64,000 bases of DNA from Pollenia angustigena. Lineage: Eukaryota; Arthropoda; Insecta; Diptera; Polleniidae. The stretch lies in NCBI GenBank assembly GCA_930367215.1, contig OV884056.1, positions 42,470,308 to 42,534,307 on the forward strand. Reading direction: 5' to 3'. Made by a program: the position numbers and the translations under genes. Numbering within the stretch: the first letter of the stretch is position 1; each line of letters opens with the position of its first letter. This document shows positions 43,153-54,315 of this stretch, piece by piece. Under the pieces are notes generated by a model that made no database searches, had not been told where the DNA came from, and worked only from the letters and a program-made list of their open reading frames with translations.

Positions 43153-43620
43153 CCATATCTATATTTTATAATAATATAATTTTTTTAGACGTAAGCTTAA
43201 ATATAAATTTGTTGTGCACTTCGAAGCATTAAGATTCAAAGATTTGGCGCGAACAGGAAATTCATTGCATGTTGCACCCGTCATGGCTTATAGAGCAAAT
43301 TTCTTATTATTGGATTATATTTCTCTCGATGTTTGATTTGATAATCATCGTCTGATATCTCATCTTTCACAATAAAAAAGTATAATACAATAAAAGTTTA
43401 AAAATTAACAGAGTTTTGTGTTTATGTGGTATGATCTAAAGAAAGTTGGCCAATTTGGTTACACCCGTAATGCCCTTTAAAGCTCTCTCGTGGCTATTTG
43501 ATCGTTTCATATAAATTCTTGTAAATAGATAACAATAGTATATAAACAAATATTACCCCTTCTAGAAATAACTTAATTGCAAATGTGTTTCTATTAGTAA
43601 AAGGCGGTTAAAGCGTCTAA

Positions 43621-43874
43621 GTCCCAATTTACACTAGGGACATTTCTTGCCGGACAGACGAAGTTTGAAGGCGAGGGGTCGAAAAGGTAGAGTGTGTAGT
43701 ACATGATTATCTGTACTGGACATTTTTTCATTTTCCTTTCTTACTTTTCGTAGTTTACATACAAGTATTAATTTCTGTCTGACTTCTAATGTTTCATATG
43801 TAAACGCTTCAGGTAAGATTAAAAGAGAATTAAAAAAATGTCCGGCAAGAAATGTCCCTAGTGTAAATTGGGAC
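43621..43874. mobile_element. PIF/Harbinger-type MITE, TAA target duplication
   Basis: A 254-bp element with nearly perfect ~36-bp inverted ends starting GTCCCAATTTACACTAGGGA. TAA flanks it on both sides (43618-43620 and 43875-43877), the 3-bp TWA duplication of PIF/Harbinger elements. Confidence 0.75.
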
Positions 43875-43989
43875 TAAATGTTGCACCCGTCAGAATAGAA
43901 TCGCCCTGTTAATTGAACTGTATTTTGAACAAAAAATTTACTGTCGTATTTATCAAAAATAATGTAGATTTCAAACGTATTTTAAAACT

Positions 43990-44081
43990 AATGTGCTGTT
44001 TTCACAACATTCAAAAACTGAGTCCTTTTCTTATAAATTTGACTACACGTTCCATCACTTGTGTTGTGAAAATAGCACATA
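43990..44081. repeat. short palindrome
   Basis: ATGTGCTGTTTTCACAAC and GTTGTGAAAATAGCACAT face each other across ~55 bp. A similar outer motif, ATGTGCTGTTTC, recurs at 52341. Confidence 0.6.
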
Positions 44082-44512
44082 AATTTTCATACATATTTTC
44101 CTTCTTAAAAAAGAAAAAAAAAAAAAGTCAAATTTAGATTTTTATTAATGCGACAGAAAGACTTAAATCCACAAGTAGATACATAAGATACATACATATT
44201 ATTAAAGCGCTCGAAACTCATTACAGCTTTTAAAAACGATCGTTTTGAAATTGATTGACTTTTTGTTAAATTGTTTACTTTTTAAACATTTTTACTAAAA
44301 ATTTCTATACGTCAAGGACAATTGTTAATTTTAATATTTAGTAACAATTTTTTATAAGTTCTCTTTTTCGCAAAATATTGAACTCAACTGTTTAATTTAT
44401 CGTTATCATTTAAAATATGTATTACTAATCGGACATGTTCTAGAAATCGAAATGAAGTAGAGTTAAAATCGGACGAAATTTTGATTTCAATTATTTACAA
44501 AATTACTGTAGG

Positions 44513-44752
44513 ACCTAATTGTGTAAAACGCAACGCAATGCCAAAAATAGCATTAAAAGCAAAAACAAAGTCAAAAATATTTTACAATTTTGTATTGATT
44601 TTAAAATTTCAAACGCTGCATATCTTGTGCCGTTGAAAATTTTTAAACGCAATAGGAATTTTTGTAGAAAACAAGAACAAAATTACAATATATTTTTGAA
44701 TTTGTTTTTGCGTTCAATGTTATTTTTGGTGTTGCGTTGCATTTTACTCAAT
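44513..44752. mobile_element. MITE family 2, copy 2
   Basis: CCTAATTGTGTAAAACGCAA at the left is mirrored by TTGCATTTTACTCAATTAG at the right. The centre AAACGCTGCATATCTTGTG is shared with the copy at 6198-6471. Confidence 0.65.
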
Positions 44753-45355
44753 TAGTTTTCCCTGTTTTTAAGAGTAGTTCTTGTAACGTTAATTCGTTCT
44801 TAAAGTAAGGAGTATACAAAAAGGTATATGTATTTTCATGAACTTTATTCAAAACTTGTTCGATTTTAAGTCCACTTCATTTCGATTTTTAGAACATGCC
44901 CGATGTAATGTAATGTAAGTATAGAAAATTAAATCATGCTCGGGCAAACATATCGCTCATTTATTTAAAAAATGGTGTCATAACTCAAAAAGCACGATTT
45001 AGCTAAGTACATATACAGAAATGTACGCAATATCGAATTTATGAGTTTATAATTCTTTCTTAATCGTTGCAAATTTATCGCTGCTATACTTGTTGTTATA
45101 ACTGATTTTAACCCATCAGTGCCAAAATAAAACAATGGCGGGATTCACGTTTAGTATTTTACATTTAAAACCCTTTTAGACATACGGAGGTTTTAAACAA
45201 CAAAGTTTGGTTTTTCACCTTTTTTTTTTTTGCTTGTGCGAAGTAAAAATATACACAAAGAGTGAGCCAGAAAAAACTTATACATACTTGCATTAAGTTA
45301 AATAAACCTTTAACCGTTCATTTTTCAAATATTGTACAATTTCAATAAACATTCA
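44753..45355. other. intergenic sequence, no gene seen
   Basis: AT-rich, with no recognised coding or RNA feature. TCGAAATGAAGTAGAGTTAA (44447) and CACTTCATTTCGATTTTTAG (44873) form an inverted pair around the MITE at 44513-44752, so that MITE may itself lie in a larger inverted-repeat element. Confidence 0.4.
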
Positions 45356-45479
45356 GCCTTACTCCGGTTGTCGTTATCGTTATCGTCATCGACAACCGGA
45401 ATAAGGCCGAGGCCACGCAATTAGCGGCTGAGCGATGAGCGTCAAAAAATGAAAACATATGAAATACTGCTGAAGTGGC

Positions 45480-46823
45480 CGGGGTTGTCAGATGTGGCGA
45501 TTTCTCGCCAAACGTGGCGATTTTCAAACTTGTTTGGCGACCTAATTTTTGATTTGGCGACATGGCGATTTTTTGGCGATTTAACAAAAAAGTTGGCGAT
45601 TTTGTTGGCTATTTTTGATGAGCTATGCATTTGCTTTGAAAATCGTTAAATTCAATACTGAGAAATAATATTAATTTTACATACTTATATTATTTTTATG
45701 TATGAAGTTTGAGGCATTCATATGTATGGTCAGTATTTGAAAGTTCAAATGGCTGATGAAGATAATGAATATCTTCGAGAAAATAGTTTTTCATATTTAA
45801 AAGTGCTCTTGAAAGAATCAATAAATAGAAATTCACATAAATATATTATAAGTCTATGAACATTTTTTCATTATATGTATGTGGCAAATTTTTATCCCAG
45901 ATACAATACGTTGTTGTCAGTGATATTTTAAAGATTTTGAGATTTCATGTTGTAAAATTCCTTTCTTCATAAAAATAATTTAATGAAAATTAAATTTCAT
46001 GAACTTAAGCCTAATCAAAAATATTAAAAATTTGGATTAAAAACCATAAATAGTTCAACAAAATAACCACAATACTAATGATTTTGATGAACTCTTACAT
46101 ACCTTTGGACATTTTTGAAACCCAATGAAAAAATTAGCGTTGGTTAATTTCAAAGATAAATAAGTTTATGCCAAAACTTTAAAGCTGCAACGAAACGGCA
46201 GGTACGTACAATTTCAAGGAACTTACTTTGACTGTTCTTTATATGTTCTTTATATTATTATAAGTAATGCCTGTGTTTAAGCTATGAACTCCACTACAAC
46301 TCGCCTTTGAAGTAGAATGCAATACGAACTTCTAGACGCGTTGTTACGAGTTATAAGTTGCACTTTTTTTGTACCATCGTTGAATAAATGAAAAACCCTT
46401 ACAATGTATTCCAAAAAAGAAGATAAATAGGTAGCTTTGCCGGTGAAGCGTTTTAGATATATAATAAAACTGCAACTACATACATATATAAAATGTAAAT
46501 ATATCCAATATTTGTTTAATACTAGCCGCAAAAAAAACTTTTTTTGTAGTAAACATCGTACCATTTTTGTGTTCACTAGCTATTTTTACATTTTTCTAAA
46601 TAAAAATTAAGCAAAATATATACCATGGCGACTTTTTTGAATTTTTGGCGTATTTTAGCGATACGGAACAAATTAATTTTTTTAGAATTTATAAAGAATA
46701 TTTATAATAAATTAAAAAATATGTATTTTACTGCCAAAAACTTGAAAATAAAGGCTTTGGCGATTTTGGCGATTTTTGACATTGAATTTGGCGAAAAAGG
46801 TCAAACTCAATCTGGCAACCCTG
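45480..46823. mobile_element. hAT-type non-autonomous element, 8-bp target duplication
   Basis: The ends are CGGGGTTGTCAGATG and, on the other strand, CAGGGTTGCCAGATT. A perfect 8-bp repeat GAAGTGGC flanks it (45472-45479 and 46824-46831). Subterminal regions on both sides are full of TGGCGATTT repeats, as in hAT elements with multiple transposase-binding sites. The 1344-bp interior has no transposase. Confidence 0.8.
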
Positions 46824-46917
46824 GAAGTGGCCACGAAATGAGCGGCATGTGAGCGAAATTTTTGAGCGGCTAAGGGGCGTCGCTCAGGAATAAAACTTGT
46901 TCTAATTTTCAGTTGCT

Positions 46918-47172
46918 TTCTGAGCGTCAAAAAAAAAAAAACATGGCAAAAGTGAATATGGAGCTTATAATTTCATCCGTACAAAGCCGACCGAATTTTG
47001 ACAAGACAGATTACCTAATTTTAAAAATAAAAATAAGTGACCGAGAAATTATTTTTTTGTTTTGTCAATTTGGTGTTAACTTTTTGCAACAGCAAATCAA
47101 AGGATTTCACAAACATACGGCAGTATTGTATTAGGTAGATTTGTATATAAAGGGTTTAATTCCCCTTGCTTG
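46918..47172. repeat. left arm of a large inverted repeat
   Basis: About 255 bp containing TATGGAGCTTATAATTTCAT, CAAATCAAAGGATTTCAC and TTAATTCCCCTTGCTTG. It recurs inverted at 49071-49314, and its outer ~50 bp recurs once more at 49322-49371. Confidence 0.75.
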
Positions 47173-47499
47173 ATTTATAGGATGAACACCAAGGCCTGTT
47201 CGTCGATTTCGATATAGTATATATGGAGGGTTCAAAGCTGAACCGAACCAAGTCATAAAATAAAATGCATATATGTATTTCAAAACTGGTGTGAAATTCT
47301 TTGCAAAGTTTAACTCTTTCGAGTTCTGTAAAGGACTTAATCAAAAAGTTTTTCGTTCCAAAGGTAACGGTAATAAACCCATGTCAATGGCTCCAGAAAT
47401 TAATGGAAATTCACTTACTCAAACTCAAAATATTATCGAATTTTTATTTTTGACTTGGTTCGCTTCAGCTCTGAGCCCTCCACATATACCCACACCACA

Positions 47500-47965
47500 A
47501 TAAAACCCTCTTATTATGCACATGTGCTGATGTGTGTAACGCCTTAAAATATTGGTCCTAAAAGAATACCGATTGACTTAGAATCACTTTTTGAATCGAA
47601 CTAACGATGTCCGTCCGGCTGGCTGGCAGGCTGTCCATGTAACCTTGTGCGCAAAGTACAGGTCGCAATATTGAAGATAATTTGAAACAATTTGGTACAT
47701 AGGTTTTCATTGGCACAAGGACCAAACCATACATAGAAATATATTTATATGGACACATAAGCTATGTAGTTTTTCAAAAATAGGATCACAAGGGGAGGTA
47801 GGGGTCAATTTCTGCCTCTCACAAACTTTCAAACCAATTTTAATGAAGTTTATATACACATAGATAAATCCATATTAATATGGGCACATTAGCATGATGT
47901 GTTTAGTAATACTGTGGTGTAGGGTATCATATGGTCAGGATTGACCGACAATACTTTCTTACTTG
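47500..47965. repeat. dispersed repeat family, copy 1
   Basis: Shares GTAACGCCTTAAAATATTGG, TGTAACCTTGTGCGCAAAGT, ACAGGTCGCAAT and AATTTTAATGAAGTTTATAT, in order, with 50500-50830 and (inverted) 59040-59440. It ends with a GTGGTGTAGGGTAT motif. The class was not identified. Confidence 0.65.
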
Positions 47966-48035
47966 TTTATAATTTGTTTTTGTTTTAAATTTAAGATAAG
48001 CTAACGAACAAAACGCATTAAATTTTAATTAATAC

Positions 48036-48902
48036 TTTACAATGGCATTTTAGCCAGGGACCGAAAATAACAGTTATATTGGAATTTTAAAACAAAAAAA
48101 GCATATAGAAATAAATGTCGAAAAACTGATTCAAGTATACCATATTGTTCTTCATGCACTTGTCAATGATAAAATATATTGATTTTTATATTTTCGATCA
48201 AACTTAACAGTTACTTCTTGATTTTTATTTGTTTGAACATAAATAACTGTTATTTTTTTATTTTTATTTTTTCGATCAAATAAACAGTTCTTTTTTAATT
48301 TTTATTTTTTTGAACAAAAATAACAGTTATTTATTTATTTTTATTTTTTCGAGCAAAAATAAAAGTTATTCTCTAAATAAATGTACGTGATTTAATAATT
48401 TAGTTGACTTTAAATTTTTATTTTAGTGTGTAATTATCATTGGAGTTCCTTATGCACATTAAAATAATTATTAAAGTCATCTAAATTATTAAAACACGTA
48501 CATTTATTTAGAGAATAACTTTTATTTTTGCTCGAAAAAATAAAAATCAATATATAACTGTTATTTTTGTTAAAAAAAAAATAAAAATCGAAAAATAACT
48601 GTTATTTTTGATCGAAAAAATAAAAATCAAAAAATAAGTTATTTTTGTTCAAAAAAATAAAAATCAAAAAATAACTGTTTTCATCTGACTTTTATGAAAA
48701 AAGGCATAACAGTTACGGTCCCTGATTTTAACAACTAACCGCTCAGAAGTGTCGTTCTGTAATAAGCCACTTGCCGCTCAAACTTGACGCTTTGACGCTC
48801 GGCCTAGGCCACGAAATGAGCGCCTAAGCGTCAAGCGGCAAGTTTGAATGGCAAGTGGCTTATAACTTCTGAGCGGTTAGTTTGTTAAAATACCATTGTA
48901 AA
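48036..48902. mobile_element. palindromic MITE split by a hAT-type MITE
   Basis: TTTACAATGGCATTTTA at the left and TAAAATACCATTGTAAA at the right. Once 48055-48724 is removed, the remaining sequence is an almost continuous palindrome through AACTAACCGCTCAGAAGT, ATAAGCCACTTGCCGCTCAA and GACGCT. Its centre resembles DNA around 45400-45480 and 46830-46880 (GAGCGGC, GGCCACGAAATGAGCG), so a relative hosts the element at 45480-46823. Confidence 0.7.
48055..48724. mobile_element. hAT-type MITE nested in a palindrome
   Basis: The ends CAGGGACCG...CGGTCCCTG have AACAGTTAT just inside. Flanking octamers ATTTTAGC (48047-48054) and ATTTTAAC (48725-48732) match at 7 of 8. The other arm of the host palindrome has the TTTTAA form, so the left copy probably mutated. 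The arms are AT-rich repeats of AACAGTTATTTTT and ATTTTTATTTTTTCGATC; a further palindrome at ~48365-48520 forms the centre. Confidence 0.75.
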
Positions 48903-49070
48903 TAGTGGCTTGTTTAATGTTATACCGGGAAAATCGTATTCATAAAAATTTAATGCGTTAAAAAAAGAAAAAAAATTGCGGCCTGTTTGTCGATTTAGAG
49001 CGAAGACTTCGTTTAAACAAACATTTAAATTTTAAAACAAAAACAAATTATAAAATATATATAATTCAAG

Positions 49071-49371
49071 CAAGGCGAATGAATTTAACCATTTTTATAC
49101 AAGTCTTCCCAATACAATACTGCCGTATGTCTGTGAAATCCTTTGATTTGCTATTGCAAAAAGTTAACACCAGATTGAAAAAACAAAAAAATGATTTCTC
49201 GGTCATATTTTTATTTTTAAAATTTGGTAATCTGTCTTGCCATAATTCGGTCGGCTTTGTACGGATGAAATTATAAGCTCCATATTCACTGTAGCCATGT
49301 TTATTTTTTGACGCTTAGAAAACCAAGCAAGGGGAATTAAACCATTTATATACAAATCTACCCAATACAAT
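49071..49371. repeat. right arm of the large inverted repeat
   Basis: The mirror of 46918-47172 at 49071-49314, directly followed by a second partial copy of its outer end (49322-49371, GGGGAATTAAACCATTTATA). Together with the left arm it brackets ~2.4 kb containing the nested palindromes. Confidence 0.7.
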
Positions 49372-50487
49372 CACCCTTATTCTATTTGGCGTCGGCAATA
49401 ACAATGTCAATTTTAAGGCAACAGCAATTCTTATCAAAGACAACATCAATTCTATGTTAAATTGGTATTTTGTAAGAGTATTATGACGCCGTTGACTATT
49501 TATCGATAATGTTAATAAAATACAGCACACATCTCAAATGTTAAATCAGCTGATTCATTTTGTTTACTGTTTTTTTATGAGAAAAAAAAAATTCTGTGCT
49601 GTTTGTGCAAATTTTAAGTTAAATAAAAATTTGTTTGTAAAAAAATAATGTTTAAATGAACATTTTTTTTATTATATTAAATTTTCACAAGTGCCTAATG
49701 GATTTTTTTTAATCTTTTTAAGATCTGAAAGTTATTTTCGGCTGTATAAACTTTCTTTTAAACATGTGTTGGAAATAATAGAGCCTCATTATATATATTT
49801 GCAGCAACATTGCGTTTTTTGACCCAGGGATCGTACCATTTTAGGTTTGGAAATTATTTCCACTTTTGACTGTCCCAGCCACAAGTTTAAAAATTTTGTC
49901 TGAGATTCTGGAAGTCATGAAGAGAGAACTTTGTCCACAATGGATAAATTAAAGTTGCATTTCTTTGAAAAGCAGCATTTCCAGGTGTAATTGGCTGTGT
50001 GGACGGAACCCACTACCATCTCTTCTTTAATCGCAAGGGATATTTAATTTATTAGGAAAAGAGACCCTGCATAATCCTCTGGCTAGTAATGGATTTTTTA
50101 CAAGCTCTTCCACTAGCTTCTCGAACTGGCACTTAGTTGTTAATTTAATTTTTTCAATTATATCCACAAAAAATATATCAAAACACAACACAAATGAAGA
50201 AAAATATCAAAACCGCCGAAGAAATAATGATTGCAGCCAACCATAACGTAAAATTTTTAAAACACGACCCAAAGCAGCACAAGACAACACTAAAAATTCC
50301 GACGACAAAATCAAGGGCAATTTAAGGCAACAGCAACGCCAATTTTTCTTAGAAAATACCAAACATATGTTAACAGTCATCGAAATATGGCAATATTGCC
50401 AACGGGAATACGAAATTGAAACAAAATATAAAAAACGGCGTTGTTTACTGTTGACGACGCCAAATAGAATAAGGGTGAATATATTTA
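49372..50487 (+). mobile_element. dead PIF/Harbinger element
   Basis: Inverted ends TCACCCTTATTCTATTTGGC / TTCACCCTTATTCTATTTGG (opposite strand) enclose a transposase relic at ~49860-50060. The length of ~1.1 kb indicates internal loss relative to autonomous Harbingers. A TWA target duplication was not evident. Confidence 0.7.
49860..50120 (+). pseudogene. PIF/Harbinger transposase fragment
   Basis: ILSEILEVMKRELCPQWI is readable at about 49897-49947. After a frame change, FPGVIGCVDGTHYHLFFNRK is readable at ~49980-50040; VDGTH is the first catalytic-Asp block of HARBI1-type nucleases. Stops and frameshifts follow. The relic is clearly different from the intact protein at 22613-23874. Confidence 0.7.
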
Positions 50488-50499
50488 TACCCATACTAC

Positions 50500-50830
50500 A
50501 ATAGTGGAGAGGGTATTACGCCTTAAAATATTGGTCCTAGATCCACCTTAAAATGTACCGATCGACTCAGGCTGGCTGGCCATGTAACCTTGTGCGCAAA
50601 ATACAGGTCGCAATTTGGAGATAGTTTGATAAAATTGAGAACATAGATTTTTATTGGTACAAGGACGCCTACTAAAAATGGGCCGAACCGTAGGACCACG
50701 AGGGAAGATAGGGGGAAAATTCTGCCTCTCAGAAAATACCAAAACGATTTTAATGAAGTTTATATACAGGGAAACCATAAATATGCGATTGCATGTTTTT
50801 CCTTGTGCGACCAAAGAAGGCAGAAACAAG
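50500..50830. repeat. dispersed repeat family, copy 2
   Basis: Contains AGTGGAGAGGGTATTACGCC, TAAAATATTGGTCCTAGA, TGTAACCTTGTGCGCAAAAT and AATTTTAATGAAGTTTATAT, as at 47500-47965. The rest of 50830-51210 shows only a hairpin at ~50829-50925 (GTGAGTGAGAAATTATATTG / CAATATAATTTCTCACTCAC). Confidence 0.65.
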
Positions 50831-51211
50831 TGAGTGAGTGAGAAATTATATTGAAAACAACAATAAAAAACGAAAATTTGTTTTTGTTTTCAATATAATT
50901 TCTCACTCACTCACTTTTTTACGTTTTCTAAAAACAGGCCGTTATTTTGTTGTAAATAAGTCTTAAAGAAAAATGTATTCTATAAACTATAAGTTTTATT
51001 TTCCCAAAAACCCAAAAACTTCAACATTAATACAGTAAAACACACTGGGTAACACTAATGCCAGCGTTAGATCGAATTCTAAAATTGTTCGTTCCACCGA
51101 AAGCACAAAGGAGCCTATGATATTACAACAATTTTGATGATCCATGCGCTGGATTGTGGTTACTTAAGAATCACTTTAAATAACACTTTTAATGAACTGT
51201 GCGGAATTTAG

Positions 51212-51375
51212 GCCCTATTACGGTTCACAACTCAACTCAGTTGAGTTGTAATAAAGACAACTGGTTGTGATCAGTTGTAATTTTTGTTATGTTTTTTTTT
51301 CACCCCAATTTAGCAAAGTTGTAAACCATAATACAAAAATTAAGAAATTACAACTCTGACTGAGTTGAGGAAAAT
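51212..51375. mobile_element. MITE family 5, copy 2
   Basis: ATTACGGTTCACAACTCAAC at the left, with TACAACTCTGACTGAGTTG at the right and CATAATACAAAAATTAAG inside, matches the element at 38197-38334. The right end is decayed. Confidence 0.6.
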
Positions 51376-51690
51376 GAGAATAAGCTGGTGCTCTTGGTAT
51401 AGAGATAGCCCAGATTAAAATATAAGGTACTTTTTATGATATAGGATAAACTCTTTCCATTAAATCTTGCCCTCATTTTTAGGTGAACGAAGTCACGGGT
51501 AAAAGCTAGTAAGTAATAAAGAAAAATTGAGTTTTTATTTAAAAAAAATTGTTGCCTCTTTGTGTGGCTTAGCTGTAAGAAAAAACCGATTTAGCTTATT
51601 TTCGACACAATGTAAACAATAAGCAACGTGGAATATTTAGTTTGTTTCAAGACAAAAATCAAGGCACAATGGATTAATAGCTGTTGAAAA
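51376..51690. other. intergenic sequence, no gene seen
   Basis: AGTCACGGGTAAAAGCTAGT at 51490-51511 ends in CTAGT and could be another Helitron-like terminus; nothing else was recognised. Confidence 0.3.
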
Positions 51691-51697
51691 GCAGACA

Positions 51698-52318
51698 TAG
51701 GTGCCTATTATGAACTAAATTCGATTTTCGACAGCAGTCGAATTAGCTGGTCGAACGAATTTTCATTTGGTATTATGGCGCGCATTCGATAAAAATTTAC
51801 TTTGTGATTTTGTTAATTCACAGTAGTACATTTTCGATCAGCTGTCACTTAAAATAAAAAATTTTTGTTTACAAATTTAAAAAATTAAATTAAAGTTAAA
51901 CGTGATTACTGCGAATTATGGTTGTTTTCAAATAATTTAGCTTCAGTGGGGTTTCATCCCATTTTTTTACATGCTGAACATTGCTGCAAATCATTTGGTG
52001 AAAAAAGAATTTTGTTCCATAAGGAATATGAGCGCTTCCAATTGCTGTTAACGACGTTGGACTTGCATAAAATGAACAAAACAGATTAAGAATATTGTAT
52101 ACGAACACCAAAAAATTTACAAATAGTTAAATTTTCAACAAGTTTTTTACATTTATTTGCACAGTCGAAAGCAAATTTGTTTTCGTTGAAAAATTCGATG
52201 TACAACGAAACTTTCGACAGTGCTGCCAACTCATAATACCAAATTAAGATTCGATAGTCCATGTTCGATAGCCAGCGAAAATCGTTTATCGAATGTAACT
52301 CATAATAGGGGCCATATT
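51698..52318. mobile_element. ~0.62-kb inverted-repeat element
   Basis: GGTGCCTATTATGAACTAAA with TTCGATTTTCG at the left is mirrored by CGAATGTAACTCATAATAGG / GGGCC at the right, with CGAAAATCG inside. Subterminal TCGA-rich motifs repeat. No transposase was seen. Confidence 0.65.
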
Positions 52319-52339
52319 AAGGGGGGGGAAAATAGAATC

Positions 52340-52460
52340 TTATGTGCTGTTTCCAAATGACACAAATGATTCTATGAAAAGCATTCAGTTTTTTTAATGA
52401 TTTTCATATAAATTTTACTACACAATTACTTGTCTATTATTTAGAAACAGCACATTAAAA
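52340..52460. repeat. short inverted repeat
   Basis: ATGTGCTGTTTCCAAAT at the left and ATTTAGAAACAGCACAT at the right enclose ~85 bp of AT-rich DNA. Similar ends occur in the palindrome at 43990. Confidence 0.55.
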
Positions 52461-52551
52461 AGAAAAAAAAATTAGAGAATATAATCAGACATTTAATACA
52501 GAATGTTTTGTGAACAATACTTCTTTCTGTTCATATGCCTGAGGAAAGCAA

Positions 52552-54312
52552 ATGGTAACTTTCGTTAGGATCAAAGTTTTCTCTTCGAATAAACAACGAC
52601 AATTTGTCAACAATTGGATTAATTCATTGGTTGCCTCACTTTACTGTTTTGTTCCGATTGTCAGAAGAAAAGTAAGACGTGACAATAATACTTGGATGAA
52701 GTCCAGGGCTATTTTATTGGCTACATCCCTTAGAGACTTGGCGTATTCAGCTTTTTTATCTAGCAGATCTACCGAAAACTGGGCTATTTTTTGCAGATAC
52801 CGAAACAGGGCCAAAAATATCATTCATAAGGAGAAAAGAAAATTGTTATGCTAGTTTGTTCTCTGATCCAGATGGGTCTGGAGTGTGGAAGGTGTTGAAA
52901 GGATCTGGTTGTATTGGGACTAGTGAATGGTCATGTAATTGTAATTTTAATATCAATGATATTAACCAGTCTTTCGTTAATAACTCTTATATAGTAGATG
53001 ATAATTTTATTGATTTTGGGTCTTTTGACGCTGTGGATAGATTGTTTTCTTTCAACCGTATTAGTGAAGATGATGTATATGAAGCCATATGTAAAGTTAA
53101 ATCAAAGTCTATAGGTGTCGATAAGATTCCTATTCGTTTTTTCAAAATTATTTATCCTTATATTTCACTTATTTTAATCCATCATGTTAACACAATTTTC
53201 CTATCGTCAGCGTTTCCGTCTTCGTGGAAGACGGCACGTGTGGTACCTATCCCTAAGTCAAAAAATATTCGTGATTTTGAAGACTGGAGACCAATTGAAC
53301 ATATTATGAAGGATCAGACATTGTCATTTGTTCGCAATAGTATTGTTTCTTCGCAATATGCTTTTCGCCGTGGTCATAGTACTACATCTCTTTTACTTAG
53401 CCTAACTGATGACATCAGATGTCATTTGAATGATAATAGGGTAGCGACCTTAGTATCACTTGACTTGACTAAAGCATTTAATTCTGTTAACTTCCGAAGT
53501 TTGATAAGAAAATTAAGAGAAATATTTAATTTTTCCGCAACGGCTTGTAAGTTGATTTATTCGTATTTGACGGATCGTGTTCAGTTTGTAGATGTTAACA
53601 ATATATACTCGAATCTACTACATCTTACATCTGTTGTACCCCAAGGCTCAGTTTTGGGACCCATTCTCTTCACGTTATACGTTAATGACTTATCAAGTTA
53701 TATTGATAACCATACATATATGTAAATCAGTTTTGTTCGCTGATGACGTATTACTTTTGTTTAATGGCGGAAAATCGGAAATTAATAATTTATGTTTAAA
53801 TATCAATGATATTCTTCAACGTTTTCTATATTGGTCTAATGAAAATTGCCTATCCATAAATTCGTCGAAGACTAAAGCTCTTGCTTTTGGTATTAATGAG
53901 CAGCAATTACTTGATTTGAACATACATGTTGGTGAAACATGCGTGAACTTCGTGGATCGGTTGAAGTGTCTAGGCATTTATTTAGGTAAATGTTTAAACT
54001 TTGAGACTCATATTGATAACATTAGCTGGAAAGTTTCAGGGTTAGTGCGTCAACTTTACTCTACGAATATTTATTTGCCACAACGAATTAAATTGCGTTT
54101 GGCTCATGCAGTTTTAATGCCACAGATCTTATATGGTCTTGAAGTTTTTTCTGGTTCAACGAATTATATAACCTCAAAGTTAGGTCGTATCGCTAACACG
54201 ATTGTACGGTACGTTTATGGTGTTCGTAGGAATGATCACATATCTGAATATGTTAAACGCTTCATGGGCTGTTCTTTCGGTAATTTAATAACTTTACGTA
54301 ACTTAGTGTTTT
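52552..54312 (+). pseudogene. jockey/CR1-like ORF2 remnant (reverse transcriptase)
   Basis: Three frames carry successive parts. 52552-52850: RRDNNTWMKSRAILLATSLRD and the pre-RT helical region. From ~52840, FSDPDGSGVWK to VPIPKSKN, FEDWRPI, YAFRRGHSTTSLL, LDLTKAFNSVN and VPQGSVLGPILFTLYVNDL. From ~53735: FADDVLLLF to RLKCLGIYLGKCLNFETHI and LYGLEVFSG. At least two frameshifts (near 52840 and 53715) and a short deletion after DWRPI (the usual S-LP-LSKV segment is absent) inactivate it. The frame is then cut at 54312 by LOA copy C and resumes at 56182 as FYKIIKSGFPTQLYSKF before decaying. Confidence 0.85.
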
Positions 54313-54315
54313 TCT

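Larger units (their letters stand above)
42835..43906. mobile_element. 1.07-kb element with GGGCGATTCTATTCT ends, containing two MITEs
   Basis: GGGCGATTCTATTCT at the left and its reverse complement AGAATAGAATCGCCC at the right. TGTT occurs on both sides (42831-42834 and 43907-43910), a probable 4-bp target duplication. Two smaller inverted-repeat elements lie inside (42928-43150 and 43621-43874). GTTGCACCCGTC occurs twice inside (43271 and 43879). No protein is encoded. Confidence 0.65.
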
